Shown here: positions 1 through 7,616 of the stretch, in pieces
Numbering within the stretch: the first letter of the stretch is position 1
Layout of the letters: each line of letters opens with the position of its first letter
Origin: a virus
Virus record (IMG/VR): IMGVR_UViG_3300036045_000036
Coordinates: 1-38,440 of that record
Strand: one strand, 5' to 3'
Length of the DNA: 38,440 bases
Program-made: the position numbers and the translations under genes
Notes under the pieces: model-generated
What the model saw: only the letters and a program-made list of their open reading frames with translations
Databases searched by the model: none
Told to the model about the DNA's origin: nothing

Positions 1-1471
1 CGCCGCCCCCACCCGACGAAGAAAACAGCCGCGTGATCTCGGCCGCCAGCGGCTTGACGACCAGCAATTGCGTGATGAGCTTGGCGATGTCCTGCCCCAG
101 CGCCTTCCACACGTCGCCGGCACGGCCGCCGGCGGTGATGAGTTCGCCGAGGGAACTGGCCATCTGCAGGCCGAGCTGCTCGGCGAGTTCGCCCTGGCGC
201 TTGAGGCCCTGCTCGACGTCGCTGTTCGAGCCGAACAGGCGGCGCTGGCCGGCGTCGTACTTCTCGATCGACAGGCCGAGGTCGAAGAAGGCGCGGTCGA
301 GCAGTTCGAGGTCTTCGGCCTGGCGGCGCGCGCCGGACTCGCCGGTGAGATCCTGCAGTCGTTCCTGGCGGCGGCGGCGCTCGCTTTCCTCCTCGGCCTC
401 GATCTCCAGCCGGGTGCGCTCGCGGTTGCGGCGGATGCGCTCGACGTCGGCGAACTCCTTGGCGTAGGCGTTGCTCGACTCCTCGGTGGCGCGCGTCTTC
501 TTGCGGGTGGCGTCGGCCCCGGCAGCGTCGGCGGCGGCCTTCTCGCGCACCGCCTGCGCCGACAGCTTCGCCTGCGTGGCCTCGGCGCCGGAGGTCTTGT
601 TGCCCTCGGCGATGGCGCGCTGACGCTGCTCGAGCGCCTGCAGCTCGGCCTTGTAGCGCTCGTAATTGCGGATGTCGCCGGTCTGCGACTGCTCCATCGA
701 ACGGATGATGGTGCGCAGCTCGGCGATGCGCTGCTCCTCGGTGCCGAGGCCGGTGAGCGCTTCGATCGTCTTGTTGATGGCCGGGATCACCCCGGCCGCC
801 AGCGTGAACTTGAAGCGCTCCCACGAGGCGCTGAGCTTGTCGGTCTCGGCCTGCAGCTTGTTGGCCGCCTCGACCGTCTCCTGCGTCAGGCCGGAGAAGC
901 GTTGCAGCCCGGCCGCGCCGCCGTTGAGCAGCGGCACCAGCCGCGCGCCGGCCTTGCCGAAGATGTCGACCGCCAGCGCCGCCTTGGCCGGGCCGTCTTC
1001 CATGCGCGCGAACGCATTGGCGAGCTGCGCCAGCACTTCGGTGGCCGGGCGCACGTTGCCGGACACGTCCCGCACGCTGACGCCGAGCGCGTTGAACAGC
1101 GCCACCTGCTGCTTGCTGCCGCTGGCCGCCTCGGACAGGTTGATGTTCAGCCGCGTCAGCGCGGTGTCGAGCGTTTCGACGCCGACGCCGGACTCGCCGG
1201 CGGCCTGGCGCAGGCCGGACAATTCCACCGCCGTGGTGCCGAGCGCCTGCGCGGCGTCGTTGAGATCGTCGATCCCGCTGACCAGCGAGCGGAGGCCCGC
1301 CACCACGGCGCCGCCGACCAGCGACGCCCACAGCCCCTGGAAGCGCAGCAGCGGTGCGCTGATGCCATCGAACGAGCGCTGCATGCCATCCACGGTGCCG
1401 GACAGGCGGCGCAGCACTTCGCTGGCGCGGTCCTGCGCGGAGAGGATGACTTCAGTGCGTTGCGTGGTCAT
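1..1471 (-). CDS. Tape measure protein, N-terminal part (runs off left edge)
   Basis: First 490 codons of a lambda gpH-like tape measure protein, which fixes tail length and leaves the tail ahead of the DNA. It begins MTTQRTEVILSAQDRASEV, typical for siphovirus tape measures, followed by a hydrophobic Gly/Ala-rich segment (about residues 45-70) and a long charged helical stretch (about 240-400) rich in Arg, Glu and Gln. The frame is open to base 1 and ends there in a Ser/Gly run. The ATG overlaps the stop of the frameshifted chaperone extension (ATGA), so translation is coupled. The rest of the gene is most likely 38194-38440. Together they give about 571 residues, which at roughly 0.15 nm per residue would mean a tail near 85 nm (inference). 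Confidence 0.9.
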   Translation of the reverse strand, partial: MTTQRTEVILSAQDRASEVLRRLSGTVDGMQRSFDGISAPLLRFQGLWASLVGGAVVAGLRSLVSGIDDLNDAAQALGTTAVELSGLRQAAGESGVGVETLDTALTRLNINLSEAASGSKQQVALFNALGVSVRDVSGNVRPATEVLAQLANAFARMEDGPAKAALAVDIFGKAGARLVPLLNGGAAGLQRFSGLTQETVEAANKLQAETDKLSASWERFKFTLAAGVIPAINKTIEALTGLGTEEQRIAELRTIIRSMEQSQTGDIRNYERYKAELQALEQRQRAIAEGNKTSGAEATQAKLSAQAVREKAAADAAGADATRKKTRATEESSNAYAKEFADVERIRRNRERTRLEIEAEEESERRRRQERLQDLTGESGARRQAEDLELLDRAFFDLGLSIEKYDAGQRRLFGSNSDVEQGLKRQGELAEQLGLQMASSLGELITAGGRAGDVWKALGQDIAKLITQLLVVKPLAAEITRLFSSSGGGG

Positions 1472-1722
1472 GGGCGTTCATTGGCGAAGTCGTCGATCTC
1501 GCCCATCAGGGCAAGCGTCAGGTCCCAGTCGTCGAGCCCGTGAATGGCGTGGTACAGCGGCAGCTGCTCACGGCGGCCGCGGCAGAAGTTCCAGCAGTGC
1601 ATGGCGCGCAGCACCGCCGGCAGCGGTTCGGGTGGCGGCGGCGGGCTGAAGTCGAGATCCTCCAGCCCGAGGATGCCGCTGGGCTGCACCCCGCGCCGCT
1701 GCGCCGCGAGGTGCGCGTTCAG
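1468..1722 (-). CDS. Tail assembly chaperone, T-type extension made by -1 frameshift
   Basis: This frame has no convincing start of its own; a GTG at 1689 exists but lacks a ribosome site. It lies in the -1 frame relative to the upstream chaperone gene and is open back to the slippery site at 1722-1728. After slippage the G-type protein would gain 84 residues beginning LNAHLAAQRRGVQ, for a fused product of about 204 residues. It contains a proline run (PPPPPEP) and ends just before the tape measure gene, overlapping its ATG. In lambda the GT fusion binds the tape measure protein during tail assembly; position, size and frame all match that arrangement. Confidence 0.82.
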   Translation of the reverse strand: MNAHLAAQRRGVQPSGILGLEDLDFSPPPPPEPLPAVLRAMHCWNFCRGRREQLPLYHAIHGLDDWDLTLALMGEIDDFANERP

Positions 1723-2081
1723 TTTCCCCGCGCGGCCTCCAGCGCCTCGCGGCGCGCCTTGACGCGCGAGCTGATCTCGTCGGCCAGCGCGGCTTCCCAG
1801 TCGCTGCGCTGGTCGAACAGCAGCACCGCCAGCTCGCCGCTGTACGGCAGCGGCTCGTCATCGAGGTCCGGCAGGCGCAGGTCGGCGGTGGTGACACCGC
1901 GCCAGCCACGCAGGGCCGCGAGGACGAGCTGCCGCTGCACGCGGGCGAAGGTGCGGTGCTCCTGGGTGAGCAGGTCCACCTCGAACTGCGTCGGCACGAC
2001 GCAGTCGAACTGGCGCTCGCCCAGGGCGTGGGTGAAGCGCCGCGCCCGTTCGGACGCGGCACGGATGCGCTCCAGGTCCAT
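1719..2081 (-). CDS. Tail assembly chaperone, G-type
   Basis: A 120-residue acidic/helical protein (MDLERIRAASERARRFTH...) placed between the major tail protein and the tape measure, the slot of lambda G. Such chaperones coat the tape measure protein before tail tube polymerisation. Its ATG at 2081 overlaps the TGA of the tail tube gene. The reading frame continues upstream as a longer open frame, but that part is only a shadow of the genes before it. Its last codons carry GGA AAC followed at once by TGA, forming a classical -1 slippery site. The family is recognised mainly by position and the frameshift, because chaperone sequences diverge quickly. Confidence 0.85.
   Translation of the reverse strand: MDLERIRAASERARRFTHALGERQFDCVVPTQFEVDLLTQEHRTFARVQRQLVLAALRGWRGVTTADLRLPDLDDEPLPYSGELAVLLFDQRSDWEAALADEISSRVKARREALEAARGN
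1722..1728 (-). promoter_or_regulatory. Programmed -1 ribosomal frameshift site GGGAAAC
   Basis: On the minus strand the zero-frame codons read CGG GGA AAC TGA. The heptamer G-GGA-AAC fits X-XXY-YYZ; lambda G/GT uses GGGAAAG. Slippage moves the ribosome into a frame open for 84 codons up to the tape measure start. The stop directly behind the site adds a pause. Confidence 0.85.
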
Positions 2082-2743
2082 CAGGAGGCGTAGGCGGTGA
2101 GTACGGCCGGGTTCAGCGCGATGCTGACCGTGCGGCGCACGTTGGTGTTCGACGCGAACTGCGGCGACACGCCCAGCGACACCACACCGGCGCCGTACCA
2201 CTTGGCGCCGGTGCGGGCGGTCAGCCGGAACGGCGTGACGGCGCGCGAGCTGCTCAGCGTGTTGAGCAGGATCTGCCCGGCCGAGGCGATGTCGTCGTCG
2301 ATGGTGAACTGGATGCGGCCCGGCGACTGGAAGGTCGGCTCCTCGGTCTGCACGTCCTGGTCGAGGTACTGGTAGGTGTAGTACTGCTGTTCGCCGCCGC
2401 TCGACTGGAAACTGTCGCCGAGGATCTGGCCGACGTTGGTCCAGGTCAACACCTCGCGGATGGTGCCGGCGCCGGTGCCGGCGGGGTAATCCGTGGTGTT
2501 CTGCGTGTCGAAGTTCTCCAGCGTGACGTCGTTGGTGGCGACGGCGCTGGCGCGCAGCACGCGGCTGGCGGCGCGCGGCCAGCCGCTGGTGACGATCTGA
2601 AGGATATCGTTCACGACGATGCCGTGCGACGCCTCCAGCGTGGCGACCGCTGCCGCGGCGTTGGTGATCGCCGACATGGTCTTCGTGGCGCCGAAGGTGG
2701 CCGCGAATGCGACCACCAGGCCATTGACTGGTGTACGTGCCAT
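2081..2743 (-). CDS. Major tail (tube) protein, gpV-like
   Basis: 220 residues. It lies directly before the chaperone pair and the tape measure and after the U-like gene, which is the position of lambda V. It starts MARTPVNGLVVAFAATFG and contains alternating beta-strand segments, as expected for a tail tube protein that stacks in rings around the tape measure. The start is supported by AGGAG a few bases upstream of the ATG at 2743. It overlaps the next gene by ATGA. It ends LTAYAS, without an obvious extra Ig-like C-terminal domain. The call combines synteny with fold-type sequence features; it was not confirmed by alignment. Confidence 0.82.
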   Translation of the reverse strand: MARTPVNGLVVAFAATFGATKTMSAITNAAAAVATLEASHGIVVNDILQIVTSGWPRAASRVLRASAVATNDVTLENFDTQNTTDYPAGTGAGTIREVLTWTNVGQILGDSFQSSGGEQQYYTYQYLDQDVQTEEPTFQSPGRIQFTIDDDIASAGQILLNTLSSSRAVTPFRLTARTGAKWYGAGVVSLGVSPQFASNTNVRRTVSIALNPAVLTAYAS

Positions 2744-2770
2744 TGCTTTGCTCCTGGTGGTGGATGCGGC

Positions 2771-3220
2771 TCAGTCGAGCAGCGAATCCGGCGCGGAGGC
2801 CGGGGTGTAAAGACTCTGCAGCAGGAAACTCACGGTGCGGCGCGCGACCGGCTGGTCGCCGCTGCCGTCCACCGTGGGCGCTTCCACATTGGTGGCGATG
2901 CACTGCACCGCCTTGCCGCCGACCGACGTCACGCCCGCCAGCGCAATCTGCGCGGCGGTGGCGATGTCGTCCAGCGGCGTGATCAGGTCGCCGGTGCCCT
3001 TGAGCACCGCCATGACGTCGATCGTCACGTCCCAGCGCAGCACCGGCTCGCCGTCGAGGTACTCGCTGGCGGGCGCACTCGACGCCATCACCAGCAGCGC
3101 GGGCAGCTGCGACTCGGCCCAGGGATAGGGTTCCTGCACGAACACGTTGGCGCCGGCCGGCGTGGCGCCGGACAGCGCGAGCACCGCCGCAGTGCGCACC
3201 TGGCTCAATACGTGCGGCAT
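2771..3220 (-). CDS. Tail terminator / minor tail protein, gpU-like
   Basis: 149 residues (MPHVLSQVRTAAVLALSG...). The protein contains the pattern PALLVMASSAPASEYLDGEPVLR followed by VTIDVMAVLKG, typical of gpU-type tail terminators: an exposed loop, then strands that assemble into a ring capping the tail tube at its head end. It sits between the FII-like connector and the tail tube gene, exactly as U does in lambda apart from the missing Z. Start ATG at 3220, three bases after the previous stop. Confidence 0.72.
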   Translation of the reverse strand: MPHVLSQVRTAAVLALSGATPAGANVFVQEPYPWAESQLPALLVMASSAPASEYLDGEPVLRWDVTIDVMAVLKGTGDLITPLDDIATAAQIALAGVTSVGGKAVQCIATNVEAPTVDGSGDQPVARRTVSFLLQSLYTPASAPDSLLD

Positions 3221-3223
3221 CGG

Positions 3224-3502
3224 TTACTGCCTTTCCAGCACGAGGCGCTTTTCGAGTTCGTCTGGCGCCACCGGCTCGATCGCGCGCACGACGTAGCTGA
3301 CACCAGCGCGCGCGACCGTGGCGCCGACCGCCACCGCAGCAATGTCCGACGCGCGGCACCGCAGCGCCGGCGCCGTGCTCTGGACATCCAGCGCGGCGAT
3401 GTACCCGCCGTCGAAGATCGCCGTAACCGGCGAGCCGGCGATGGTCACCGGCTCGCCGAACTGGGCGTAGATCAGCGCCAGCGAGGGCGTGAAGTCGATC
3501 AT
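3224..3502 (-). CDS. Head-tail connector, FII-like
   Basis: 92 residues. The sequence has the small beta-barrel pattern of lambda gpFII-type head-tail joining proteins: AIFDGGY near residue 30, then PALRCRASDI, a GATV turn, and YVVRAIEPVAPDELEKRLVLE at the end. The protein would cap the connector at the tail-binding face of the filled head. Its ATG (3502) overlaps the TGA of the methyltransferase/glycosyltransferase gene (ATGA), so it is probably translationally coupled to that foreign-looking gene. A longer open frame upstream is a shadow. Confidence 0.75.
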   Translation of the reverse strand: MIDFTPSLALIYAQFGEPVTIAGSPVTAIFDGGYIAALDVQSTAPALRCRASDIAAVAVGATVARAGVSYVVRAIEPVAPDELEKRLVLERQ

Positions 3503-5046
3503 GCGGCCTTCTTCGGCAGCAGGTTGCGGCCGCGCAGGTGGTCGAGAATCAGCTCCGCGATCGGCTCCGGCCGCGCCATCGCCTGGCAGGCGCTGGCGCC
3601 TGTGACGGTATCGCGCGCGCAGAAAGCGAAGTCCTGCCCGTGCACCCGGTGGCACGGGTGGCAGGCCAGGCCATGCGGCTCGATGCTGGCGCAGTTGAGC
3701 CAGTCGCGCGTCAGGTTCTCCACGCTGCTGTGGCTGAGCGTGATCACCTTGAGCACCGGCTCGAACGCCACCGCGTTGGCGATGACGCTTTCAGTGGCCA
3801 CCACCGCATCGGCCCGCAGGGCATAGGTCATCGAGATCCGCAGCGGCCAGTCCATGCCGACGACGTGGCCGTACTCCTCGACGCCTTCCAGCCGCGGGTC
3901 GCGGATGTCGCCCAGCGCGACGGTGTGCACGCCATGCTCGGCCAGCAGTTCCATCAGCCGTTGCGTGTGCGGCCAGTACTTGACCGGGCCGCTGCCGGCC
4001 GGGTTGACCACCACCACCGGCCCGTCGAGTACCGCGCGCAGCCTCTCGGCGGTCTCGATCTCGGTGGCCGTGGGGTAGAACTTCTGCCGCGCCGGCCGGC
4101 CCTCCAGCCCCGCCCACTCGTGGACGGTGTCCAGGTAGTTGCGGTTCATCAGCTTGTGTCGCAGCTGATGCGGCAGGAAGAACCGCACCTCGTTCGGGTG
4201 CGGCAGCAGGTTGGTCTCCACGCTGCCCACCAGGTTCACCCAGCGGTCGAACTTGACGGCCTCGTGCGCGTAGAAGCGCAGCAGTTCGTCGTCCGTCAGT
4301 GTGTGATTGCGCAGGGCGATCAGGCGGTCGATGTGCGGGTCGTGGCGCAGCACTTCGGCGCCGCCCGGCACGGTGTAGACCGTGACGTGATAGCCGTCTT
4401 CCTTCAGGTGCGCGCAGACGCTGCTCGCCCACAGCGCATCGCCGTGGCCGCCCAGTCGCACCACGCCGGCGGCCTTAGCGGGCCGCTCGGCGATGTCGAA
4501 CACATGACCATGGCCGGCGAGTTCCTTGCGGAACACCAGCAGGAAGCTGTATTCGCGGCCGGCGTCGCGCGTCTGGTTCTCCAGCAGCGTCCAGTCGGGC
4601 GCGACGTCCTCCATCGCGTCGATGATGTCGTCGGGCACAAAGTCGTGCCGGTGGTCCGGGTTGGCCCCGGGCTGCCCGATGTTCGGATACAGGTCGCGGT
4701 GCGGCAGGTACAGCACCAGGTGTCCGCCCGGCCGCACCAGGCGCCACCATTCCGAAAGCGCCGCGCGCGTGTCGTCGATGTGCTCCAGCGTGTGGCTGCT
4801 GAACACGGCGTCGAACGCATCGTCGCCGAAAATCGGCATGCGCGCCGCGTCGGCGACCACGAGGTCCGGCTTCATCGGAATGCCGAACAACGCCTGCTCG
4901 CGCAGGGAATCCACGCCGATGGCGTGCGGCCACAGCTTGCTCGGGCCACAGCCGATGTCGAGCAGACTGCCCATGGTGTAGGGCAGCACGTCGAAGCGCA
5001 CTTTCGCCGCTTCGTTGCCTTGCGGGTCTTCCGCTTTCCAGACCAT
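3499..5046 (-). CDS. Bifunctional SAM methyltransferase - GT9 glycosyltransferase fusion
   Basis: 515 residues from the ATG at 5046, chosen because GGGGA lies 6 bases upstream; an in-frame GTG at 5079 lacks such a site. N-terminal half: class I SAM-dependent methyltransferase (Methyltransf_11 type) with motif I LLDIGCGPSKLW, an acidic motif II, VVADAARMP, and FDAVFSSHTLEHIDD followed by LVRPGGHLVLYLPH. C-terminal half: GT-B fold of the ADP-heptose/GT9 type, starting VVRLGGHGDALWASSVCAHL, with the donor-site loop VVNPAGSGPVKYWP and a Cys-rich end (CHPCHRVHG, then more Cys). The gene lies inside the morphogenesis operon, between capsid and head-tail connector. A virion-glycan role or surface-polysaccharide modification is inference; the substrate is unknown. 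Confidence 0.85.
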   Translation of the reverse strand: MVWKAEDPQGNEAAKVRFDVLPYTMGSLLDIGCGPSKLWPHAIGVDSLREQALFGIPMKPDLVVADAARMPIFGDDAFDAVFSSHTLEHIDDTRAALSEWWRLVRPGGHLVLYLPHRDLYPNIGQPGANPDHRHDFVPDDIIDAMEDVAPDWTLLENQTRDAGREYSFLLVFRKELAGHGHVFDIAERPAKAAGVVRLGGHGDALWASSVCAHLKEDGYHVTVYTVPGGAEVLRHDPHIDRLIALRNHTLTDDELLRFYAHEAVKFDRWVNLVGSVETNLLPHPNEVRFFLPHQLRHKLMNRNYLDTVHEWAGLEGRPARQKFYPTATEIETAERLRAVLDGPVVVVNPAGSGPVKYWPHTQRLMELLAEHGVHTVALGDIRDPRLEGVEEYGHVVGMDWPLRISMTYALRADAVVATESVIANAVAFEPVLKVITLSHSSVENLTRDWLNCASIEPHGLACHPCHRVHGQDFAFCARDTVTGASACQAMARPEPIAELILDHLRGRNLLPKKAA

Positions 5047-5131
5047 CAGTTCCCCAGGTGCTCCCGTGTGAGGTTGCACGGCAGGCGGGACGGGGGACCC
5101 GCTTTTCGGGAGCGACCCTAGCCGCGCAATG

Positions 5132-5153
5132 AAAAGGCCGCCCGCAGGCGGCC
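5132..5153 (-). terminator. Intrinsic terminator after the capsid gene
   Basis: On the minus strand a perfect 7-bp stem (GGCCGCC / GGCGGCC in plus-strand terms) with a 4-base loop is followed by TTTT. It lies 20 bases past the capsid stop and before the methyltransferase/glycosyltransferase gene. It probably lowers expression of the tail genes relative to capsid, with antitermination or read-through letting part of the transcript continue. I see no convincing new promoter between it and 5046. Confidence 0.75.
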
Positions 5154-5175
5154 CCCGTTGGCGCTTCCTTCGCGC

Positions 5176-7101
5176 TTACGCGGTCAGGATGTCCTTGCGG
5201 ACGACGATCGCGGCCGGCTGGCGCACGGTGTAGTCCCAGAACTGGTTCAGCGTGATCTTCACCTGGCCGGTGTCGGCCTTCGTGTACGGGTCGACCGTGA
5301 CGTCGACACCGCCGAAGAAGCCCAGCACCGCCATCGACCAGTCGGAGCCGAACAGCAGCGCCGACGCAACCGTGGTGGAGGTGCCCTTGGTCAGGTTGGC
5401 CGGCACGTTGTTGGTGACCGCGGCGCGGTAGCCGTTGAGCGGCATGCCGCCGTTTTCCCAGATGAACGGCAGATTGGTGCCGCGCTGCACCTTCTTGGCC
5501 TTGCCGCGCGTCTGCGTGTTGATCAGGTAGCCCGACAGGCGATCCGGCTCGGCGTTGGCGGCGGCCGCAGCCGTCTCGACGTCGACCAGGTGATCCCAGA
5601 TCAGGTTGGTGCCGTTGGTCTGCTCCGTGACGGTGCCCAGGCCCGAGCGGTAGATCAGGCCGGTGCCGTTGGCGGCCGAGGAACCCTGGATCATGTAGTT
5701 CTCGATCTGCAGGGCGGCGCCGGTCACGAGGTCGTCGCGGATCATGCCTTCCAGCGCGATGGCCGACTGGATGATGGCCTGCTTCGACGGCTCGACGTAG
5801 GCGCTGACGCGCTTCGGGCTGAGCGTGAGCTTGCCCGTGACCGGCGCCGTCTCGCTGGCGGAACCGATTTCCGTCACGCCCGCGAGGGTCGACGGTGTGA
5901 CCTTGCGCGGGATGTCGATGTTGCCCGTTAGGCCGGCCAGCACGCGCACGCCGAGCTGCGGCACCACCATGGCGGCGCGCAGGGCATCCACGTACAGGTC
6001 GGTGCGCAGGTCGGTCGGGACCAGGTTGCCCGCTTCCGTCGCGGTGCCGACGTTGAAGTCGCGCCGCATGATCTCGTAGGGCACGAACACGCCCTCCGGG
6101 GTGATGCCGAGCGAATCGGCCATCGCGCGCGAGCACTCCAGCTCGAAGGCGATTTCCTTCATCACACTGGGGTCGTCGTTGCGCAGCGTCAGCGCGCGGA
6201 TCAGCTTGCCGAAGGAGTAGCGCTGGGCTTCCTTCTTCGTCAGGCCGAGGTCGAGCGCGCGGGTGTCAGTGTGCTTGGTCTGCTGCTTGTCGACGATGAC
6301 TTCGAGGAACTGCTCGACGCTCATGCCGTCGCGGCAGGCCTTGGCCACGTCCTGCTGGCTCACGTACTTGCTGTAGGTCGCACCCAGCTCGACGAGCTTG
6401 GCGACGCGGGCGCCGTTGGGGTCTTTCACTTCGTCCGTCATTTTCCGATTCTCCGTGATGACGATGGGTTGGGGAGTTGCTTCTGCTTCGGGCGCCGGCG
6501 GTGCGCTCTCCTGCGCCCGGCCCTTGCCCACCGTGGTGTCCGCAGGCACCGGGACGACCGAGGCCTCGAACGGAGTCCACCGCGTCACGGTGTAGACGGG
6601 TGGCTTGTCGTCGGCCTTGCGCGCTTCGCCCTCACCGAGCGAGCGCGCAAAGCCTTCGCCATGCTGCGAGCGCATCTCGCGCTCGAACTCGTCGCCGGTC
6701 ATCAGCCGCACTTGCGGCGCGCCGTCGACGCTCTTTTCTTCCTTGACCTGGTCGATGAAATACCCGACCGACACGAGCTGCCGGATGTTGTCGTCGACGT
6801 CCTGCTTGATCTCCTGCCCGAGCGGCGAGCGCGAGAAGCGCGCGGCCACGCGCAGGCGGCCGTTGTCCAGCCATGCGCGTTCGACCACGCCGATCTGGCG
6901 ATCGGTGTCGTGGTTGAGCAGCAGCGGGTGGCGGCCGTCGGCCAGCCGCTCGAGGTTGACCGCCTCGGGCGCGTGCGACAGCACCTCGGTGCCGAACCAG
7001 CGCTCGACCGGCATTTCGGACGACAGCGCGAACTCCAGCACGCCGTCGGGCGCGCGATCCTGCCCGCGCTCGATGGCGACGGTGCGGTGATAGGTCTTCA
7101 T
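5176..7101 (-). CDS. Fused prohead protease - major capsid protein (HK97 fold)
   Basis: 641 residues. Residues 1-190 are an HK97-type (U35/S78-like) prohead serine protease, with candidate catalytic His64 in HPLLLNHD, Ser111 in LVSVGYF, and Glu179 in TPFEASVVPVPAD. A linker rich in Pro/Glu/Ala (195-215) leads into a capsid domain of about 420 residues that begins with a helical delta-like region and continues through DFNVGTATEAGNLV, IPRKVTPSTLAGVTE and KVQRGTNLPFIWENGG, all HK97-fold capsid signatures. Start: ATG at 7101 with GGAGG five bases upstream; a longer frame to 7206 is unsupported. A second in-frame ATG at 6441 (residue 221) has GGAGA eight bases upstream, so free capsid protein may also be made. 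No separate scaffold gene is visible. Confidence 0.93.
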   Translation of the reverse strand: MKTYHRTVAIERGQDRAPDGVLEFALSSEMPVERWFGTEVLSHAPEAVNLERLADGRHPLLLNHDTDRQIGVVERAWLDNGRLRVAARFSRSPLGQEIKQDVDDNIRQLVSVGYFIDQVKEEKSVDGAPQVRLMTGDEFEREMRSQHGEGFARSLGEGEARKADDKPPVYTVTRWTPFEASVVPVPADTTVGKGRAQESAPPAPEAEATPQPIVITENRKMTDEVKDPNGARVAKLVELGATYSKYVSQQDVAKACRDGMSVEQFLEVIVDKQQTKHTDTRALDLGLTKKEAQRYSFGKLIRALTLRNDDPSVMKEIAFELECSRAMADSLGITPEGVFVPYEIMRRDFNVGTATEAGNLVPTDLRTDLYVDALRAAMVVPQLGVRVLAGLTGNIDIPRKVTPSTLAGVTEIGSASETAPVTGKLTLSPKRVSAYVEPSKQAIIQSAIALEGMIRDDLVTGAALQIENYMIQGSSAANGTGLIYRSGLGTVTEQTNGTNLIWDHLVDVETAAAAANAEPDRLSGYLINTQTRGKAKKVQRGTNLPFIWENGGMPLNGYRAAVTNNVPANLTKGTSTTVASALLFGSDWSMAVLGFFGGVDVTVDPYTKADTGQVKITLNQFWDYTVRQPAAIVVRKDILTA

Positions 7102-7109
7102 GAAACCTC

Positions 7110-7616
7110 CTAGTGGATCGTCACAAAAGTGGCGATCGCGTCTTCGTCCTGCTTGCGCCTTGAACGGCGCCGCGGTGGTGTGAGAATCGGAAAACCGCCT
7201 GACCACGGCGCCTCGGGTACTTCCTCACCGCCGCTGTCGAGTGTGGCTTCCGCCTGCGCGCTCGCCACGGCATCGCCGGCGAGCTCAATGCCGACATCAA
7301 GGGCGGCGTCGCCGCTCGCGCCGGCGAGCGCGTCGCCCCCCAGTTCAACACCGACATCGAGAACACCATCGGCTGCGGCACCGGCGATCGCTGCGCCGGA
7401 TAGATCGATGTCGCCGTTGCCGACCGCATCGCCCAGCTCGAAGTCGACCGCGACGAAGGTCGGCCGCGTGTGGGCGGTCAGCGCAAAGTCGATCCCGTCG
7501 AGCGCCAGCGGCGAGTACGCCTGCAGCACCGCGCTCGGGTTGGCGGTATCGGCCGGCGTGAAGACCGCAACGGCGAAGTCGACCTCGTCCAGCGGAGGGA
7601 CGACGTAGGTCGTCAT
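7110..7616 (-). CDS. Alanine-rich repeat protein between capsid and decoration genes
   Basis: 168 residues of unknown function. Residues 1-70 hold strand-like segments (DEVDFAVAVF, DGIDFALTAH, FVAVDFELGD). Residues 70-130 hold three imperfect repeats of about 20 residues: DLSGAAIAGAAADGVLDVG, ELGGDALAGASGDAALDVG, ELAGDAVASAQAEATLD. The C-terminus is basic (PPRRRSRRKQDED). The same repeat type occurs in three other proteins of this genome (11472, 11982 and 14539 genes). The gene overlaps its upstream neighbour by ATGA and precedes the capsid gene by 8 bases, so it is expressed with head proteins. A virion-surface or assembly role is inferred from position only. Confidence 0.7.
   Translation of the reverse strand: MTTYVVPPLDEVDFAVAVFTPADTANPSAVLQAYSPLALDGIDFALTAHTRPTFVAVDFELGDAVGNGDIDLSGAAIAGAAADGVLDVGVELGGDALAGASGDAALDVGIELAGDAVASAQAEATLDSGGEEVPEAPWSGGFPILTPPRRRSRRKQDEDAIATFVTIH

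Noticed and set aside
68-1543. Long plus-strand open frame opposite the tape measure gene
   Set aside because: It is antisense to a clear tape measure frame; long antisense frames are common in GC-rich genes. No ribosome site and no recognisable protein pattern.
1719-3359. 546-codon minus-strand frame
   Set aside because: Only its last 120 codons are a gene (tail chaperone). The upstream part is out of frame with the tail tube and U-like genes.
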